Shown: piece after piece, positions 5,935-7,224 of the stretch
How the letters are laid out: each line of letters starts with the position of its first letter
Numbering within the stretch: position 1 is the stretch's first letter
Origin: Pseudomonadota bacterium
GTDB lineage: Bacteria; Desulfobacterota; Desulfobulbia; Desulfobulbales; JAGXFP01
Assembly: GCA_030673265.1 (NCBI GenBank)
Contig: DAOVJK010000149.1
Location: 1 to 7,224, forward strand
Direction of reading: 5' to 3'
DNA: 7,224 nucleotides
Program-made: the position numbers and the translations under genes
The notes under the pieces: model-generated
What the model saw: only the letters and a program-made list of their open reading frames with translations
Database searches by the model: none
Told to the model about the DNA's origin: nothing

Positions 5935-6831
5935 ATGGATCCCAAGCTGCATATTATAGTTGCCGGCGAACAGGCTCAGGCTCGAACCTTTGTTTTTTCT
6001 AAATCGGTTTTAAGGAAGCTTCTGACGACCTTGTCTGTGCTTTTCGTAGTTGCAACTGTCGGCGGTATTTTATCAACGGCCCATAATCTGATCCTCAAGG
6101 GACGAATCCGCTCCCTTAAAGAAAACGTCGCATCTCTGTCAACAGAGAAAAAAGATCTCGAAGAAAATGTGGTCGATCTGCAGGCATCAGCAAAGGCACA
6201 ATTAACCGGCACTTATGGTGAACTTAACAAACGTAGTCAGATCATTGATTCAATTCTTACAACACTGGACATAGCACCAACTTCTCTGGCCAGTCGGAAC
6301 AACCAGGACGGACGTGATACAGGCGGGCATTTCACTAAAGTTTACCAGGGATCTTTCACAGATCTGGTCAGCAAGGTCGACAGGGATATAAAAATAATCA
6401 AACCGATTCCATTAGGTTATCCGGTAGACGCCAACAGAATCTCTTCCGTTTTCGGAAGACGGACAGACCCAATGAACGGCCAAGCAGCTTTCCATGACGG
6501 AATCGACCTCAGCGGCAAAAAAGGCTCAGAGGTCAGGGCCACCGCCTACGGCAAAGTTGCCAGCCGGGGTTATAACGATAGTTACGGCTGGTATATAAAA
6601 ATCGATCATGGCAATGACTATTCGACAATGTATGCCCACAATTCAAAAATAATTGCACGCTGGGGAAGCCAGGTTAAACGTGGCGACGTCATTGCTAAAC
6701 TGGGCAATACCGGGCGTAGCACCGGTCCTCATCTGCATTACGAGATAAGATATAAGGGAAGGCCGATCAATCCTGCCAAATACCTCAAGATCAACAAATT
6801 GGTTAGCAGCAATAACGAATTAGGGGCATGA
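5935..6831 (+). CDS. M23 family (LytM-type) metallopeptidase, membrane-anchored with coiled coil
   Basis: This protein of 298 residues probably cleaves peptidoglycan cross-links or activates such cleavage in the periplasm. The short N-terminus (LHIIVAGEQAQARTFVFSK) and basic KSVLRK precede one transmembrane segment (about 29-48), giving an N-in orientation. Residues about 52-90 are Lys/Glu/Leu-rich and look like a coiled coil. The catalytic domain starts near GYPVDANRISSVFGRRTDP (161-179). The zinc ligands H187 and D191 (FHDGIDLSG) and H268 (HLHYE) are present, as are the catalytic His H235 (YAHNSKI) and H266, so it should be an active peptidase rather than a degenerate activator. YPVDANRISSVFG and NTGRSTGPHLHYEIR are typical of MepM/NlpD relatives. 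AAGGG (5924-5928) lies six bases before the ATG. It has its own upstream region and no co-directional gene close behind. The exact bond cleaved cannot be told from sequence. Confidence 0.94.
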   Translation: MDPKLHIIVAGEQAQARTFVFSKSVLRKLLTTLSVLFVVATVGGILSTAHNLILKGRIRSLKENVASLSTEKKDLEENVVDLQASAKAQLTGTYGELNKRSQIIDSILTTLDIAPTSLASRNNQDGRDTGGHFTKVYQGSFTDLVSKVDRDIKIIKPIPLGYPVDANRISSVFGRRTDPMNGQAAFHDGIDLSGKKGSEVRATAYGKVASRGYNDSYGWYIKIDHGNDYSTMYAHNSKIIARWGSQVKRGDVIAKLGNTGRSTGPHLHYEIRYKGRPINPAKYLKINKLVSSNNELGA

Positions 6832-7224
6832 TTAGAACGGCATATTAAAATATGTGCTAACATCCGGTTCTGACGTTGCAAAACAAGGATGAAAATCGTT
6901 CAAGGATTTCTGAGGCTAAAATCCGGCAAATTGTGAAACCAGTCTCCACTGGGTTTAGACGCCTCTCAGAGTGCTAAAATTACCGGTCTGAATTGGAATA
7001 CTATTATTCGTTACCTTATTTAATTATCGGTAACCAACTTCATATCGATTGCCAGAGCAAACTAACCCGCATATTTCATAAGTATTTTTGAAAAGTCATT
7101 TTAACTGATTGTACTTGTGTGTTAAACCTTTGGTTTACTGTAGAACATCAAGGTCACAGTTTGTACCAAATGAAATACATGGTTTGTTTTTCAGATAGCG
7201 CAGACTTCGAAACTACTCACCCTG
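6832..7224. other. Non-coding region with small inverted repeats, to the window edge
   Basis: All frames are stop-rich and I find no gene. Directly after the M23 stop, AGAAC 6834-6838 can pair with GTTCT 6867-6871 around a CATATT/AATATG hairpin (6841-6854), but no T-run follows. A second hairpin, AAACCAGT with ACTGGGTTT (6936-6956, one bulge), is also without a T-run. GTTACC 7010-7015 and GGTAAC 7029-7034 form an inverted repeat with a 13-base AT-rich centre, and TAAACC-TTT-GGTTTA (7123-7137) is a perfect small hairpin. The right half is AT-rich and could be the control region of a gene beyond the window. No insertion-sequence end could be established. Confidence 0.4.

Noticed and set aside
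6834..6871. Hairpin just after the M23 gene as a terminator
   Set aside because: The stem is short, interrupted and AT-rich in its centre, and no T-run follows it.

Overview
This window looks like a piece of a Gram-negative, probably anaerobic bacterial chromosome. My best guess is Desulfobacterota (a sulfate reducer or relative). That placement is inferred from three things: a ferredoxin/ASKHA corrinoid-protein activator (RACo type), an enzyme domain of LPS inner-core heptose synthesis, and a lipobox-bearing periplasmic protein. There is no rRNA, tRNA, CRISPR array, transposase or integrase in the window.

Layout. (1) 41-361 (+) is the exported N-terminal end of a penicillin-acylase-family protein. 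It stops after 106 codons, where family members usually run to many hundreds, so it is a truncated relic. (2) 406-2319 (-) is a full-length RACo-like protein: a [2Fe-2S] ferredoxin domain followed by an ASKHA ATPase domain (DUF4445). (3) 2335-2568 is a divergent AT-rich promoter region. (4) 2569-3864 (+) is a single uninterrupted frame joining a complete carbon-nitrogen hydrolase (nitrilase superfamily, omega-amidase-like) to a complete HldE-C/RfaE2-type nucleotidyltransferase; this fusion is the most unusual object here. (5) 3865-4403 is a gene-poor stretch of about 540 bases with several short inverted repeats and one protein-like open stretch lacking a start. (6) 4404-5690 (+) is a CapA-family (PGA_cap) metallophosphatase-like lipoprotein with a Pro/Ala/Glu-rich spacer built partly from a tandem 57-bp repeat. 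(7) 5691-5934 is intergenic, with a protein-like tail and a TTGTCA-N6-TGACAA palindrome. (8) 5935-6831 (+) is a membrane-anchored M23 (LytM) peptidase with an intact zinc site. (9) 6832-7224 is non-coding as far as I can see, with small hairpins.

How the genes relate. The genes are widely spaced, carry their own upstream regions and do not form an obvious operon. A loose theme is the cell envelope: LPS heptose activation, a periplasmic CapA lipoprotein, a murein peptidase and an exported acylase relic. The RACo-like gene belongs to corrinoid/C1 metabolism and sits here without a visible corrinoid protein or methyltransferase. Canonical intrinsic terminators (strong GC hairpin plus U-run) were not found after any gene.
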